In this document: positions 8,401-17,374 of the stretch, one piece after another
How positions within the stretch are numbered: position 1 is the first letter of the stretch
How the letters are laid out: each line of letters starts with the position of its first letter
Source of the DNA: Dyadobacter soli
GTDB lineage: Bacteria > Bacteroidota > Bacteroidia > Cytophagales > Spirosomataceae
Assembly (NCBI RefSeq): GCF_900101885.1
Contig: NZ_FNAN01000003.1
Coordinates: forward strand, 62,001-126,000
Reading direction: 5' to 3'
Length of the DNA stretch: 64,000 nucleotides
Translations under genes and position numbers: made by a program
The notes under the pieces: model-generated
What the model was told of the DNA's origin: nothing
Seen by the model: only the letters and a program-made list of their open reading frames with translations
The model's database searches: none

Positions 8401-8506
8401 CTGACGGCTGACCACCGACCGCTGACCACCGGCCGCCGACGGTGTGATAATATGTTAATGGCGCAACCGCGTGGTCGGCTGTCGGCGGTCATCGGTCGGC
8501 CGTCAG
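8401..8506. repeat. Hairpin element, ACCGCCG family, copy 3
   Basis: The left arm (8401-8443) begins ctgacggctgaccaccgacc and the right arm (8471-8506) ends with its inverse gtcggccgtcag. The ~27-base spacer is AT-rich. It lies between two divergent promoters, so it cannot be a terminator for either neighbour. Confidence 0.8.
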
Positions 8507-8559
8507 CAACATAACCACGTAATAATGAAACGGACACCCCTAATCCGATCAAAAAACGC

Positions 8560-8567
8560 TATTTTTG
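8560..8567 (+). promoter_or_regulatory. Candidate -7 box of leuS
   Basis: TATTTTTG fits TAnnTTTG. It implies a start near 8573 and a leader of about 105 bases before leuS. No good TTG box at 19 bases was seen. Confidence 0.4.
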
Positions 8568-8679
8568 CGGTTTATTTGGGATAACAGAAATTAAACATAA
8601 GCTTTACCTTCTGATAATCAGGACTCTGGGCGGATATGCACACAGGTTGACCAGAGAAAAGCATAACAACTAACAGGAT

Positions 8680-11559
8680 ATGAGCGAGTACAGTCATCGG
8701 GAAATAGAAAAAAAATGGCAGGACTACTGGCAGCAAAACGGCACTTTCAGCGTGTCGAATGCGTCGGAATTGCCTAAGTATTATGTGTTGGACATGTTTC
8801 CGTACCCCTCGGGCGCGGGCTTGCACGTGGGCCATCCGCTGGGGTACATCGCCTCAGACATCTATTCCCGCTACAAAAGGCTGAAAGGCTTCAACGTGCT
8901 GCATCCAATGGGTTTCGACAGCTTCGGCCTGCCCGCAGAGCAATATGCGATCCAGACCGGCCAGCACCCGGCCATTACGACAGAGCAGAACATTACCCGC
9001 TATATCGAGCAGCTGAAAAACCTGGGGTTGAGCTACGATTGGAACCGTGAAGTGCGGACGTCCGACCCGAACTACTACAAATGGACGCAATGGATTTTCT
9101 CCGAGCTGTTCAATAGCTGGTACAATAACGATACCGACAAGGCAGAACCGATCGAAACACTGACGGCGAGGTTCGCGCAGGAAGGTAATGCCAAAGTAAA
9201 TGCCCCTGCCGACGAAGATACCCCCCCATTCACCGCCGAAGAGTGGAATGCATGGTCGGAAGAGGCACAATATAAAATGACATTGAAGTACCGCCTGACC
9301 TACGTCGCGGATGCGACCGTAAACTGGTGCCCCGGATTAGGCTCGGTATTGTCGAACGACGAGGTAAAAGACGGCGTTTCCGAACGCGGCGGCTTCCCCG
9401 TAATCCAGAAACTGATGCGCCAGTGGATGATGCGCATTACCGCATATGCACAACGGTTGATCGACGGGCTGGACACGGTGGATTGGACGGAATCGTTGAA
9501 GGAGCAGCAGCGGAATTGGATCGGGAGGTCTGTTGGAGCGCTGGTCAAATTTCAAGTGTGGGAAGAAGGGGAGGAAAGGGAAGAAGGGGAGGAAGGGGAA
9601 TTTAATCCTGCCCTTCCTCCATCCTCCCTTTCCTCCATTCCTCCCTATATAGAAGTTTTCACAACGCGCGTTGACACGATCTACGGCGTCACGTTTATGG
9701 TGATCGCGCCGGAGCATGAGCTGGTGGATGTGATCTCGACGCCGGAGCAGCGTGGGGAAATCGATGCGTACATTGCCATGACGCAGAAGAAGTCGGAGCG
9801 TGACCGGATGTCTGATGTGAAAACGGTTTCGGGCGCATTCACGGGTGCGTACGTGCTCAATCCGTTCAGCGGGGAGAAAGTGCCGGTTTACATTGCCGAC
9901 TATGTGCTGGCGGGCTACGGAACCGGCGCGGTAATGGCCGTTCCATCCGGCGACCAGCGCGACTGGAATTTCGCGAAGCATTTCGACCTGCCCATTATCC
10001 CGATCCTCGACGCCCAAAAGGACATTGAAACACAAGCCGACGCGACCAAGGAAGGAAAATATATCAATTCAGGCATTATCGACGGACTGACCTACAAAGA
10101 GGCGACTGATAAGTTGATTAATGTACTGGAAGAAAAAGGTTTAGGTAAAGGAAAAATCAACTATCGCTTGCGTGATGCCGTATTCAGCCGCCAGCGCTAC
10201 TGGGGCGAGCCGGTGCCTGTTTATTACAAAAATGACAGCCAGGGCCAGCCGGTGCCGTACCTGCTCGACTTGAACGAATTGCCTTTGAACCTGCCGGAGG
10301 TGGATAAATACCTGCCGACTGAAAACGGCGAGCCGCCGCTGGGCCGCGCGCAAGGCTGGGAACACGGCTCGGGCAATGGGTACGAGCTGAGCACCATGCC
10401 GGGCTGGGCGGGCAGCAGCTGGTACTGGTACCGCTACATGGACCCGAAAAACGAAAACGAATTCGCGTCGAAAGAAGCCATTGATTATTGGAAAGACGTG
10501 GATTTGTACATCGGCGGAACGGAGCACGCTACCGGTCACTTGCTGTACAGTCGTTTCTGGAACAAATTCATGAAAGACCGTGGCTTTGTGCAGGAAGAAG
10601 AGCCGTTCAAGAAACTGATCAACCAGGGTATGATCCAGGGACGCAGCAATTTCGTGTTCCGGGTGAAAGGAGAGGATTACAGCAAGCCGGTGTTCGTAAG
10701 CGCCGGTTTGAAATCACAATACGAAGTTTCCGCATTGCACGTGGATGTGAATATCGTCGAAAACGATGTGCTGGATGTGGAGAAATTCAAGGCGACGCGC
10801 CATGACATTGCCGGCGAGAATGCGGAGTTCATCCTCGAAGACGGAAAATACGTTTGCGGCGTGGAAGTGGAGAAAATGTCGAAATCGAAGTTCAATGTCG
10901 TGAACCCGGATGATATCGTGGAGCGCTATGGGGCTGATACCCTGCGTCTATACGAGATGTTCCTCGGCCCATTGGACCAGGCGAAACCGTGGAATACGAA
11001 TGGTATCGACGGAACTTACCGCTTCATCCGCAAGCTGTGGAGATTGTTTTATACCGAAACAGGTCAGTGGCAGGTGAAAGACGTTCCGGCGAAGCCAGAG
11101 GAGTTGAAGAGTTTACATAAAACGATCAAAAAGATCGGTGAGGACATCGAAAACTTCTCTTTCAATACGGCCGTGAGTGCATTCATGGTGTGTGTGAATG
11201 AGCTGGGCAGCCAGAAATGCCAGAGCAAAGAAGTGTTGGAGCAACTGGTTATCCTGCTTTCTCCTTACGCACCGCACATTTCGGAAGAATTGTGGGCAGC
11301 ATTGGGTAATGAGGCAGGAGGAGTCTCCAAAGCGGCATTCCCGGTTTTCGAAGCGAAATATGTGCAGGAATCGGTATTCGAATATCCGGTGCAGATCAAC
11401 GGCAAGGTTCGCGCTTCGCTGACATTCCCGTTGGACACGCCGCCGGCGGATATCGAGAAGGAAGTCCTGGCGGATGCTACCGTTCAGAAATGGATGGAAG
11501 GTAAGCCGGCCAAAAAAGTGGTGGTCGTACCGAAGCGGATCGTGAACGTGGTGATCTGA
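8680..11559 (+). CDS. leuS: Leucyl-tRNA synthetase
   Basis: A 959-residue class Ia aminoacyl-tRNA synthetase that charges tRNA-Leu. The HIGH signature is HVGH at 49-52 within [16 protein letters not shown], and KMSKS lies at 732-736. The CP1 editing domain with [20 protein letters not shown] and [16 protein letters not shown] is complete, as is the C-terminal anticodon-binding part. Bacteroidota LeuRS are usually about 920-930 residues. The excess is largely explained by a 30-residue low-complexity insertion at residues 294-323 (Glu/Gly-rich, then Pro/Ser-rich), at the variable hairpin just before the VFTTR strand. Start ATG at 8680 gives the expected N-terminus. A bidirectional terminator follows. 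Confidence 0.97.
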   Translation: MSEYSHREIEKKWQDYWQQNGTFSVSNASELPKYYVLDMFPYPSGAGLHVGHPLGYIASDIYSRYKRLKGFNVLHPMGFDSFGLPAEQYAIQTGQHPAITTEQNITRYIEQLKNLGLSYDWNREVRTSDPNYYKWTQWIFSELFNSWYNNDTDKAEPIETLTARFAQEGNAKVNAPADEDTPPFTAEEWNAWSEEAQYKMTLKYRLTYVADATVNWCPGLGSVLSNDEVKDGVSERGGFPVIQKLMRQWMMRITAYAQRLIDGLDTVDWTESLKEQQRNWIGRSVGALVKFQVWEEGEEREEGEEGEFNPALPPSSLSSIPPYIEVFTTRVDTIYGVTFMVIAPEHELVDVISTPEQRGEIDAYIAMTQKKSERDRMSDVKTVSGAFTGAYVLNPFSGEKVPVYIADYVLAGYGTGAVMAVPSGDQRDWNFAKHFDLPIIPILDAQKDIETQADATKEGKYINSGIIDGLTYKEATDKLINVLEEKGLGKGKINYRLRDAVFSRQRYWGEPVPVYYKNDSQGQPVPYLLDLNELPLNLPEVDKYLPTENGEPPLGRAQGWEHGSGNGYELSTMPGWAGSSWYWYRYMDPKNENEFASKEAIDYWKDVDLYIGGTEHATGHLLYSRFWNKFMKDRGFVQEEEPFKKLINQGMIQGRSNFVFRVKGEDYSKPVFVSAGLKSQYEVSALHVDVNIVENDVLDVEKFKATRHDIAGENAEFILEDGKYVCGVEVEKMSKSKFNVVNPDDIVERYGADTLRLYEMFLGPLDQAKPWNTNGIDGTYRFIRKLWRLFYTETGQWQVKDVPAKPEELKSLHKTIKKIGEDIENFSFNTAVSAFMVCVNELGSQKCQSKEVLEQLVILLSPYAPHISEELWAALGNEAGGVSKAAFPVFEAKYVQESVFEYPVQINGKVRASLTFPLDTPPADIEKEVLADATVQKWMEGKPAKKVVVVPKRIVNVVI
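9559..9646. repeat. Hairpin element, purine-rich GGAAGGGGA family, inserted in frame in leuS
   Basis: The left arm (9559-9600) is a degenerate run of ggaagaagggga units. The right arm (9610-9646) is the inverse (cccttcctcc, tcctccctttcctcc). The loop is about 10 bases. The insert adds about 30 codons to leuS without breaking the frame, at a surface-variable point of the CP1 domain. Its architecture is the same as the intergenic hairpin elements of other sequence families in this window. Confidence 0.8.
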
Positions 11560-11580
11560 TACCACGGTTGAAATACTAAT

Positions 11581-11619
11581 ACAAAATGGCCAGCCCGGTG
11601 TCGGAGCTGGCCATTTTGT
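11581..11619. terminator. Bidirectional terminator between leuS and the convergent gene
   Basis: A perfect 14-bp stem (acaaaatggccagc with gctggccattttgt) encloses an 11-base loop. It is flanked by convergent genes and has T-rich ends on both strands. Confidence 0.85.
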
Positions 11620-11636
11620 TACAGGATAGGGGTTGG

Positions 11637-12017
11637 TTACTTGATGGAAACCTGGCGTTCGGTGCGGATTTCGGCTACTTCGAATTCCTTCTCGGTTTTC
11701 TGACCGTTTGCGGAAACTTCAATGGTGTAAACGCCGGCAGGCAATTCTTTTACATTGAAGGCTTTTCTGAACTTGTCGGTATCACGGTTGATGACCTCGC
11801 GGTAGAAAGTCGCTCCGCTGCGGTTCGTGATCAATACCACGGCTTTGTCGCTGGTGTACTTGTCGACGTTGATGTGGATCTTGCCACTGTTGGAAGCGAA
11901 AATACCGGTTCCGAATGCGGCTGCTTTTTTGCTTTCTTTATCTTCCGCGAAGCTGTTGAACGCGAAGGTGGCAGCGATTACCATTGTCATTGCGATTGTT
12001 TTCATTGAAGGTTTCAT
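11637..12017 (-). CDS. Small secreted protein, C-terminal-sorting-domain-like fold (unknown function)
   Basis: A 126-residue predicted periplasmic or secreted protein. A signal peptide covers about residues 1-24 (MKTIAMTMVIAATFAFNSFA). The mature part GKIHINVDKYTSDKAVVLI, ELPAGVYTIEVSANGQK and EFEVAEI resembles the beta-sandwich of DUF3244 and type IX secretion sorting domains, where 'L..G.Y...V' is the core repeat. Unlike a cargo protein it consists of this domain alone. Two ATG starts are possible, 12017 and 12005; both give a usable signal peptide. The gene stands alone between the leuS terminator and the divergent lysozyme gene. No function can be named. Confidence 0.7.
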   Translation of the reverse strand: MKPSMKTIAMTMVIAATFAFNSFAEDKESKKAAAFGTGIFASNSGKIHINVDKYTSDKAVVLITNRSGATFYREVINRDTDKFRKAFNVKELPAGVYTIEVSANGQKTEKEFEVAEIRTERQVSIK

Positions 12018-12063
12018 GGCTATGTTCTTTTAAATGATGGCTAATAATTCCGTTTTGTTGATT

Positions 12064-12071
12064 CAAATATA
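12064..12071 (-). promoter_or_regulatory. Candidate -7 box of the small secreted protein gene
   Basis: TATATTTG on the minus strand fits TAnnTTTG, about 47 bases upstream of the ATG. No TTG partner at 19 bases was seen. Confidence 0.4.
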
Positions 12072-12160
12072 TGGGCTATATAAGGTACTATGCATTACAT
12101 AGTACACGAGTGGTAATAATCTAAAATGAATGGCGATATGCCGGGAATAATGTTCTTTCT

Positions 12161-12168
12161 TAATTTTG
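12161..12168 (+). promoter_or_regulatory. Candidate -7 box of the GH25 gene, implying a nearly leaderless transcript
   Basis: TAATTTTG fits TAnnTTTG. It ends only six bases before the most likely ATG at 12175, so transcription would start at or next to the start codon. The TTG box is not evident. Confidence 0.4.
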
Positions 12169-12174
12169 CAGGGT

Positions 12175-12978
12175 ATGGCAAAAAAGAAGACCCGCACCTC
12201 AATCAGTAAAGTAAGCTACCTGAAACCGCTCCCGGCGAAGGGTTGGGCCATTATCGGGGCCATTGTAGTGGTGATCGGCGGGCTGATCTGGTGGAACGAC
12301 CGGACGGACGAAAACCAATGGGAGTTCATCAGCAAATTCGGGATCAAGCTGCCGCTGCGTTATGCGGTGCACGGGATCGACGTTTCGCACCATAATGCGA
12401 AGATCAACTGGGATAAGCTCAAAAGCGCCCGCTCGGAGAATGTGAGTATTGATTTTGTGTATATCAAAGCCACCGAAGGCGCCACGCACCTGGACCGCCA
12501 GTTTAAACGCAACTGGGCCGAGGCCAGAAGGGTGGGGATGAAACGCGGCGCTTACCATTTCTATAATCCGCGTGTAATGTCCGACCGGCAGGTGGATAAC
12601 TTCATCGGCCAGGTACGGATGGAGGCCGGCGATCTGCCGCCTGTGCTGGACCTGGAAGTGAATGGCGGCAAGCCCGACGACATCATTATTAAAGGCGTCC
12701 GCAACTGGCTTACGCTCATCGAGGCGCATTATGGCGTGAAACCTATCATTTACGTCAACGAGCATTATTATAAGAAATACATTGCCGGAAACTTCGACGA
12801 ATACCCGCTCTGGCTCGCGGGTTACTCGCGCACGCACCTGAACGACCTCGCGTCCGACGCGCACGTACTTTTCTGGCAGCACAGCGAAAAAGGGTGGGTA
12901 GACGGCATCCGCGGCTTTGTGGATTATAACGTATTCCTGCACGAGCGTACCGACTGGGAAAATTTGGCTGATAATTAA
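12175..12978 (+). CDS. Glycoside hydrolase family 25 (lysozyme-type muramidase)
   Basis: A 267-residue membrane-anchored or exported muramidase that should cleave the MurNAc-GlcNAc bond of peptidoglycan. A basic N-terminus (KKKTRTSISK) precedes one hydrophobic segment at about residues 24-40 (GWAIIGAIVVVIGGLIWW). The catalytic domain follows: GIDVSHHN (D at 69), FVYIKATEGATHLD, GAYHFYNP and the DxE active-site pair VLDLEV (D159, E161). Length is normal for a minimal GH25 enzyme without cell-wall-binding repeats. ATG 12175 is preferred over a TTG at 12166, which falls inside the -7 box. It may serve cell-wall remodelling or attack on other bacteria. Confidence 0.85.
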   Translation: MAKKKTRTSISKVSYLKPLPAKGWAIIGAIVVVIGGLIWWNDRTDENQWEFISKFGIKLPLRYAVHGIDVSHHNAKINWDKLKSARSENVSIDFVYIKATEGATHLDRQFKRNWAEARRVGMKRGAYHFYNPRVMSDRQVDNFIGQVRMEAGDLPPVLDLEVNGGKPDDIIIKGVRNWLTLIEAHYGVKPIIYVNEHYYKKYIAGNFDEYPLWLAGYSRTHLNDLASDAHVLFWQHSEKGWVDGIRGFVDYNVFLHERTDWENLADN

Positions 12979-13037
12979 TAATTTAAACCGAGTTACTTAC
13001 GTATTAGTATCAGTTACATCCTTCACGAACTGCTGCT

Positions 13038-13457
13038 ATGAAAAACGTTATCCTCATCCTCGCCGTGTTGTTCTTTACCGGGTGCGCCCAGCGTGACCCT
13101 GTCCGCGGCGATGCGACCGCAAACTTTACCGGAACGTTCAAATATGCCATTGCTTCACCCACAGGTTTCGTTTCCAAATACACCTGGGTTGTAACCCGGC
13201 ATGCGCCGAATGTGCTGGATTTCGATATGACGAAAGTGATCGTGAGAGCTGATGGGTCAGAAATAGTAAGTCGTGACAAGGCGACCGAAGTGGAGATTAC
13301 CGACGAGAAAAGGCTGCAATTTTCTTACAATACCACCAGCGGCCGCCTGATAATGGTTACGGCGCTGGCGGCACCCAAAAAGCTCCACGTAAATGGTGCG
13401 GCATTGCAGGGTGAAGATTTTACGAATGTGCCATGGTATGGCTTTGAAAAGCAATGA
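13038..13457 (+). CDS. Small putative lipoprotein, unknown function
   Basis: A 139-residue protein with a lipoprotein signal peptide (MKNVILILAVLFFTGCAQRD; lipobox FTGC, Cys16). The mature part is predicted to be beta-rich (FTGTFKYAI, TYWVV-like strands, RLQFSYNTTSGRL). No known domain was recognised. It lies 59 bases downstream of the lysozyme gene on the same strand, and a second lipoprotein gene follows, so the three may form a loose cell-envelope group. Confidence 0.65.
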   Translation: MKNVILILAVLFFTGCAQRDPVRGDATANFTGTFKYAIASPTGFVSKYTWVVTRHAPNVLDFDMTKVIVRADGSEIVSRDKATEVEITDEKRLQFSYNTTSGRLIMVTALAAPKKLHVNGAALQGEDFTNVPWYGFEKQ

Positions 13458-13584
13458 GGCGCAAATAACGTGGGATTGCGCGCTTTAATGCGTAGCAAAA
13501 GCCGGATAATCAGGCAGGTATTACTACGCTGAAAGCCGGGGTGGAGAGGTGTTACTTTTAAATAACACCAAACTCAATACACCT

Positions 13585-14304
13585 ATGAAAACCTTTCGAT
13601 TGTTTCTGCCAGCACTGTTGACCGTATCCTTGTTCACATCCTGCAAAACAACTGCGATCCTGACTTCGACTTTTGAAAATGAAACAGTTGGACAGCTGCC
13701 GGCGAAAAACATCCCGGGTAATCCGGCGGGTGACGAGATCCAATACAGTACCGAACTCCAACCGCGCCTCAAAGTGACGGCGTCCAGTTATCCCGGTGAA
13801 AAGGCCCTCACATTTACGGAGATCAACACGCCGGGCCTGACTGCCCATAACCAGTTCGTGATTTTCAAAGGTATTTCGTCGGACTTCACCCAGCCGATAT
13901 GGTACTTATTCTCCGGCGTGCATTCCGGTTCCGGTGAGCGGGTAATGATCGACTTTACGGATGGGTCGGCAGGAGTGATTACCCGGTTGCATATTAATTC
14001 CGCCGGACAGTTGAGCATCCTCACCGCATTTCCCGCGTCGGAGGAAGTCGTAGGCAACATTCCGCCCGACACGCCGCACACATTGGTGATCAGTTTGAAT
14101 ATGAACACGGGTAAATTCAACCTGACTGTGCTAAAATCCGGGGGCAATATTACCGTGACCGACCGGCCTGTGCTGGGAAATCCGCTTTCGTATGCAAACC
14201 CGGCGCATCCCAGCATCAATATCAGATGGGAGAGCGGTGCTTCGGATACGCGCAAATACGTTTTCGAATCCGTTGGCATTACGCGTAAAAAGCCCAAAAT
14301 GTAA
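13585..14304 (+). CDS. Putative lipoprotein with a concanavalin-like beta-sandwich
   Basis: A 239-residue protein starting at ATG 13585; an upstream in-frame start at 13549 would place extra residues before the signal peptide and is rejected. The signal peptide MKTFRLFLPALLTVSLFTSC ends in a lipobox (FTSC, Cys20). The rest (FENETVGQLPAKNIPGNPAG ... IWYLFSGVHSGSGERVMIDF-like strands, FNLTVLKSGG, NIRWESG) resembles the laminin-G/concanavalin type fold found in secreted carbohydrate-interacting proteins. No catalytic residues are apparent. A strong terminator follows. Confidence 0.6.
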   Translation: MKTFRLFLPALLTVSLFTSCKTTAILTSTFENETVGQLPAKNIPGNPAGDEIQYSTELQPRLKVTASSYPGEKALTFTEINTPGLTAHNQFVIFKGISSDFTQPIWYLFSGVHSGSGERVMIDFTDGSAGVITRLHINSAGQLSILTAFPASEEVVGNIPPDTPHTLVISLNMNTGKFNLTVLKSGGNITVTDRPVLGNPLSYANPAHPSINIRWESGASDTRKYVFESVGITRKKPKM

Positions 14305-14322
14305 TAAAGGGCGGATAGTAAA

Positions 14323-14357
14323 AAAGCCGGGAAGCGATTGGATCGTTTCCCGGCTTT
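14323..14357. terminator. Bidirectional terminator
   Basis: The stem aaagccgggaa with ttcccggcttt encloses a small loop. It lies between the convergent lipoprotein and agmatine deiminase genes, with A/T-rich flanks on both sides. Confidence 0.85.
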
Positions 14358-14361
14358 GCTT

Positions 14362-15420
14362 TTAAATGGCTGGCTCCTGCTGGCTCAGGCAGTGGAAACT
14401 GCCCTGTCCCCAGATGATTTCCGTAGCTAAAAGCGGAATGATCTTTCGGCCATTGAATGCTTTTTCCAGGATATCGATCGCGAGCTGGTCGTGCGGGTTG
14501 TTGAATACCGGCACGATCACCCCTGCATTGCAGATCAGGAAGTTGGCGTAGGAACCCGGCGTACGGAAACCATCGATAATGACCGCTTTCGGCATGGGCA
14601 GCTCGATGATGTCCGGCTGCTTTCCATTCAGCAAGCGCATGGCTTTCAGCATTTGCAGGTTGGTGTTCAAAACTTCGAAATTGGCATCGCTGCGGTCGGT
14701 TTCTACACAGGCTACGATGGTGTCCGCATTCACAAAACGCGTCGTATCGTCGATATGGCCGTCGGTATCATCGCCTACAATGCCGTCTTCCACCCACAAA
14801 ACCTGCTCGATTCCGTAATAATCATATAGTTTTTGCTCGATCTGGCCCTGGTTCAAATGTGGGTTGCGGTTCGGGTTCAGCAGGCATGATTTGCTGGTGA
14901 GCAGGCTGCCCGCTCCATTGAATTCCACCGAGCCGCCTTCCATAATGATGCCCGGGTTTACTACCGGCAAATTCAGGTAATCCGCAACTGCTTGCGGCGT
15001 CCGGTTATCGTCATCGTAAGGCGGATATTTACCTCCCCAGGCATTATGGCCCCAGTCGACGATCATTTTCTCACCCGTTTTAGGATTTACCACAAAAGCA
15101 GGACCATGGTCGCGGCACCAGGCGTCGTTGGTAGGTTTTACTATAAATTCAATTTTAGCCAAATCCACACCCGTTTTGTCGAGCTCGCCGATGATGAATG
15201 CTTTCAACGCTTCGTCGTTGGCGATAATGCCGACATTTTCTCCCTGACTGATCGCGTTGATGAATGCCAGGTACTGAGGCCGCATTTGGGCCAGTTTATC
15301 GCCTTGCCAGGAGGCGTCGTTATGGGGGAAAGTAAGCCAGGTAGCGCGGTGAGGGGCCCATTCGGCCGGGAAAGTGAAACCCAGTTCGCGGGGCGTCGAT
15401 GAAGCGGTATTTGCTGTCAA
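14362..15420 (-). CDS. aguA: Agmatine deiminase
   Basis: A 352-residue enzyme of the peptidyl-arginine/agmatine deiminase family that converts agmatine to N-carbamoylputrescine and ammonia. Visible motifs are WLTFPHNDASW at the N-terminus, WCRDHGPAFV, IMEGGSVEFNG, DDTDGHIDD and the C-terminal GSFHCLSQQEPA, whose cysteine (about residue 344) is the catalytic nucleophile. Length fits. The partner enzyme, N-carbamoylputrescine amidase, is encoded on the same strand about 9 kb away (24664-25563). Such genes are often adjacent, so the intervening block may have been inserted between them. Confidence 0.92.
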   Translation of the reverse strand: MTANTASSTPRELGFTFPAEWAPHRATWLTFPHNDASWQGDKLAQMRPQYLAFINAISQGENVGIIANDEALKAFIIGELDKTGVDLAKIEFIVKPTNDAWCRDHGPAFVVNPKTGEKMIVDWGHNAWGGKYPPYDDDNRTPQAVADYLNLPVVNPGIIMEGGSVEFNGAGSLLTSKSCLLNPNRNPHLNQGQIEQKLYDYYGIEQVLWVEDGIVGDDTDGHIDDTTRFVNADTIVACVETDRSDANFEVLNTNLQMLKAMRLLNGKQPDIIELPMPKAVIIDGFRTPGSYANFLICNAGVIVPVFNNPHDQLAIDILEKAFNGRKIIPLLATEIIWGQGSFHCLSQQEPAI

Positions 15421-15496
15421 GGTATATTTAATGTATTGTTTTACTCAAAAACCAGGTACAAAGGTCGTAAAAGGTTTTGAAGCTGACCAAAAAAAT

Positions 15497-15518
15497 AAAG
15501 CCCCGATGCCGGGGCTTT
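15497..15518 (-). terminator. Rho-independent terminator after the Hint-domain gene
   Basis: The stem aaagccccg with cggggcttt has a 4-base loop and is followed by a T-run on the minus strand. It ends the AEC permease/Hint transcript. Confidence 0.85.
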
Positions 15519-15543
15519 GTCCTATCGTTGAGCAATAATAATT

Positions 15544-16131
15544 TTAGTTGTTGGCGACCATCACATTGTCGACCAGGTACGTACCGTCCACGGTTTCGAG
15601 GTTGTAGGCCTTGCTTACGCGCCTCGCATTTTCCTGCACCGCACCCACTTTCCACGATGATACGATGCCGGTAGATGGTTCATAATGATAAAGAATGTCC
15701 TTTTTCGAGAGCTTTTTCATCCGTTTTTTGCCATGATTCGTCTGCACATGGTGATGCGGCGTCGCTTCAAGCAATAATGCGGGCACGATCGGCGATTCCG
15801 CGGTGGCATTGTCTTCGGCGGGGCGCAGATACACCGCCGTCAAAGGCGAAGTAGGCTGGTCGAAAACGTCGATCTGCTTCACTTGGGTAGTCGCCGTTTT
15901 GCCGTCCTTGCACGTCTTCACATGCTCGCCCACACGTACGTCCGCGATGGATTTGACACTGCCGTCGGCCATTGTCACCGGCGCATTGGCCGAGAAGTAC
16001 TTGCACCGTTTGGTACTTTTCGAAATCCGGATTGTCGCCTGCGACTGGATGCTGCTGACGGCCGTTACTTCGGTTTGGGCAAAAATGGTGAGTGACAGGA
16101 GTGAAAGAATACTGGTGGTCAGAAATTTCAT
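15544..16131 (-). CDS. Secreted stand-alone Hint (Hedgehog/intein)-like domain protein
   Basis: A 195-residue protein with a signal peptide (about residues 1-19, ending IFAQT). Cys43 then opens a Hint-like module: CKYFSANAPVTMADGSVKSI with DVRVGEHVKT (block A), a TPHHH segment (124-128, the TxxH position of block B), and a C-terminal YNLETVDGTYLVDNVMVANN ending in asparagine. This order matches Hint self-processing domains. Nothing is left on either side to be a splicing extein or toxin domain. It starts 10 bases after the AEC permease stop and is terminated by a hairpin, so it is probably the second gene of that operon. Function unknown; Hint assignment by motif only. Confidence 0.6.
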   Translation of the reverse strand: MKFLTTSILSLLSLTIFAQTEVTAVSSIQSQATIRISKSTKRCKYFSANAPVTMADGSVKSIADVRVGEHVKTCKDGKTATTQVKQIDVFDQPTSPLTAVYLRPAEDNATAESPIVPALLLEATPHHHVQTNHGKKRMKKLSKKDILYHYEPSTGIVSSWKVGAVQENARRVSKAYNLETVDGTYLVDNVMVANN

Positions 16132-16141
16132 GCGGTATTAA

Positions 16142-17242
16142 TTAGGAAGAAGCCTTCGATACTTTCACAAACACCTTACTAAGTGCATTAGGCACCGCGC
16201 CGAGGCATATCAGCACCAGGCCGGCCGTAATGAGCGTAGAAGTATGTGCGAAAAATGAACCGGAAGACAGAATGGCCAAAATTAAAATCGTTGAGAATGG
16301 TAATGAGAATGCAAGTAACAACACAGCGAGTTCCAGATCAAATGTCCTTTTTTCCTTAGCCATACCTTTCGCATCTTCCCGCAGGTTGAACGCGGAAATA
16401 TGGGCAAGTGGCCAGAAACTGGCGGCGCTCAATGGAATAACGATCGAAAGCAACACCATATTCTGGTCGGTAATGTTCAGGACGTAGATCATCCCCGCGC
16501 TGATGAGCATCGTAATGCCCGCACGGAAGAACAGGATACATGCAACAATACGCTTCTTGCCCTCTTTTAGTTGCACCGCCAGACCGATAAACAGCAGCAC
16601 GAGCGGCGTCATCATCGCGCTGGTTTTATCAAAAATATCTACAATCAGCGGCGGTAACGAGTTGTAGTTGATCCCCAGGCTTAGAAGGATGATCGCGATG
16701 AAAATGAGCAGGTTAATGGGCTCCTGGAACATGCTGGCGAAGAGACTTTTCAGTTTGCCGCCCATTTTGGTATCCTTATCGTCGCTGTTTTTGAGAAACA
16801 TATTCATCGCGAGAATGTAAAGCGAAATAAGCACGAAGAACTTGTTGCCCACATCGGCCAATGCGGCGATAGCAAGGCTTTTTTCACCCAAAAACTCGGC
16901 AATGAAAGGAAAACACGACAACCCCGGCGCCAACGAGGGAATGAGCATCATGAGTGTGCGACCGGTAGGACTGTTTTTTTCTATGCCGAACAATGCGAAT
17001 GCCAGCGGCGCGGAAAAGAACATCAGGAAGTTGAAGATCAGCGTAACAAGCGGGATGACGAACATCGACGAATCGATGTCGATTTTCATCAGTGAAATAA
17101 ATATCGTTGAAGGCAGCGCCACGGAGAGGATAATCTCCTTGATGCCGTTGGTCTGGTCCTTGTTCTTGAATTTGCTTTTGAGCAACAACCCCAAAGCAAT
17201 TAACAATAATAGCGTAATGGTTTTTTGCAATGCGTCACTCAT
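16142..17242 (-). CDS. AEC (auxin efflux carrier) family permease
   Basis: A 366-residue inner-membrane protein with about ten hydrophobic segments. The order is that of the AEC/PIN-like transporters: an N-terminal bundle (TITLLLLIALGLLLKSKF, IILSVALPSTIFISL), a charged cytosolic loop near residues 150-165 (KNSDDKDTKMGGK), then a second bundle (PLVLLFIGLAVQLKEGKK, VIPLSAASFWPLAHISAFN). Substrates of such carriers include malate and other organic acids. The substrate here is unknown. The Hint-domain gene follows 10 bases downstream. Confidence 0.75.
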   Translation of the reverse strand: MSDALQKTITLLLLIALGLLLKSKFKNKDQTNGIKEIILSVALPSTIFISLMKIDIDSSMFVIPLVTLIFNFLMFFSAPLAFALFGIEKNSPTGRTLMMLIPSLAPGLSCFPFIAEFLGEKSLAIAALADVGNKFFVLISLYILAMNMFLKNSDDKDTKMGGKLKSLFASMFQEPINLLIFIAIILLSLGINYNSLPPLIVDIFDKTSAMMTPLVLLFIGLAVQLKEGKKRIVACILFFRAGITMLISAGMIYVLNITDQNMVLLSIVIPLSAASFWPLAHISAFNLREDAKGMAKEKRTFDLELAVLLLAFSLPFSTILILAILSSGSFFAHTSTLITAGLVLICLGAVPNALSKVFVKVSKASS

Positions 17243-17374
17243 GGTCGGGAATAGTTAAAGTAATAGGAGTGTATCGAAGATCAAGAAGGGTATCGCTTTC
17301 GCGGGGGTGTTGTAAACAGGAGTGAAAATGGTATTGTCAGTGGTGATCGGATGTTGTCATGTATTGACATCGTC

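Noticed and set aside
9559-9646. Low-complexity leuS stretch as a sequencing or assembly error
   Set aside because: The two arms are imperfect inverse complements, the frame is kept, and the same architecture occurs elsewhere in the window.
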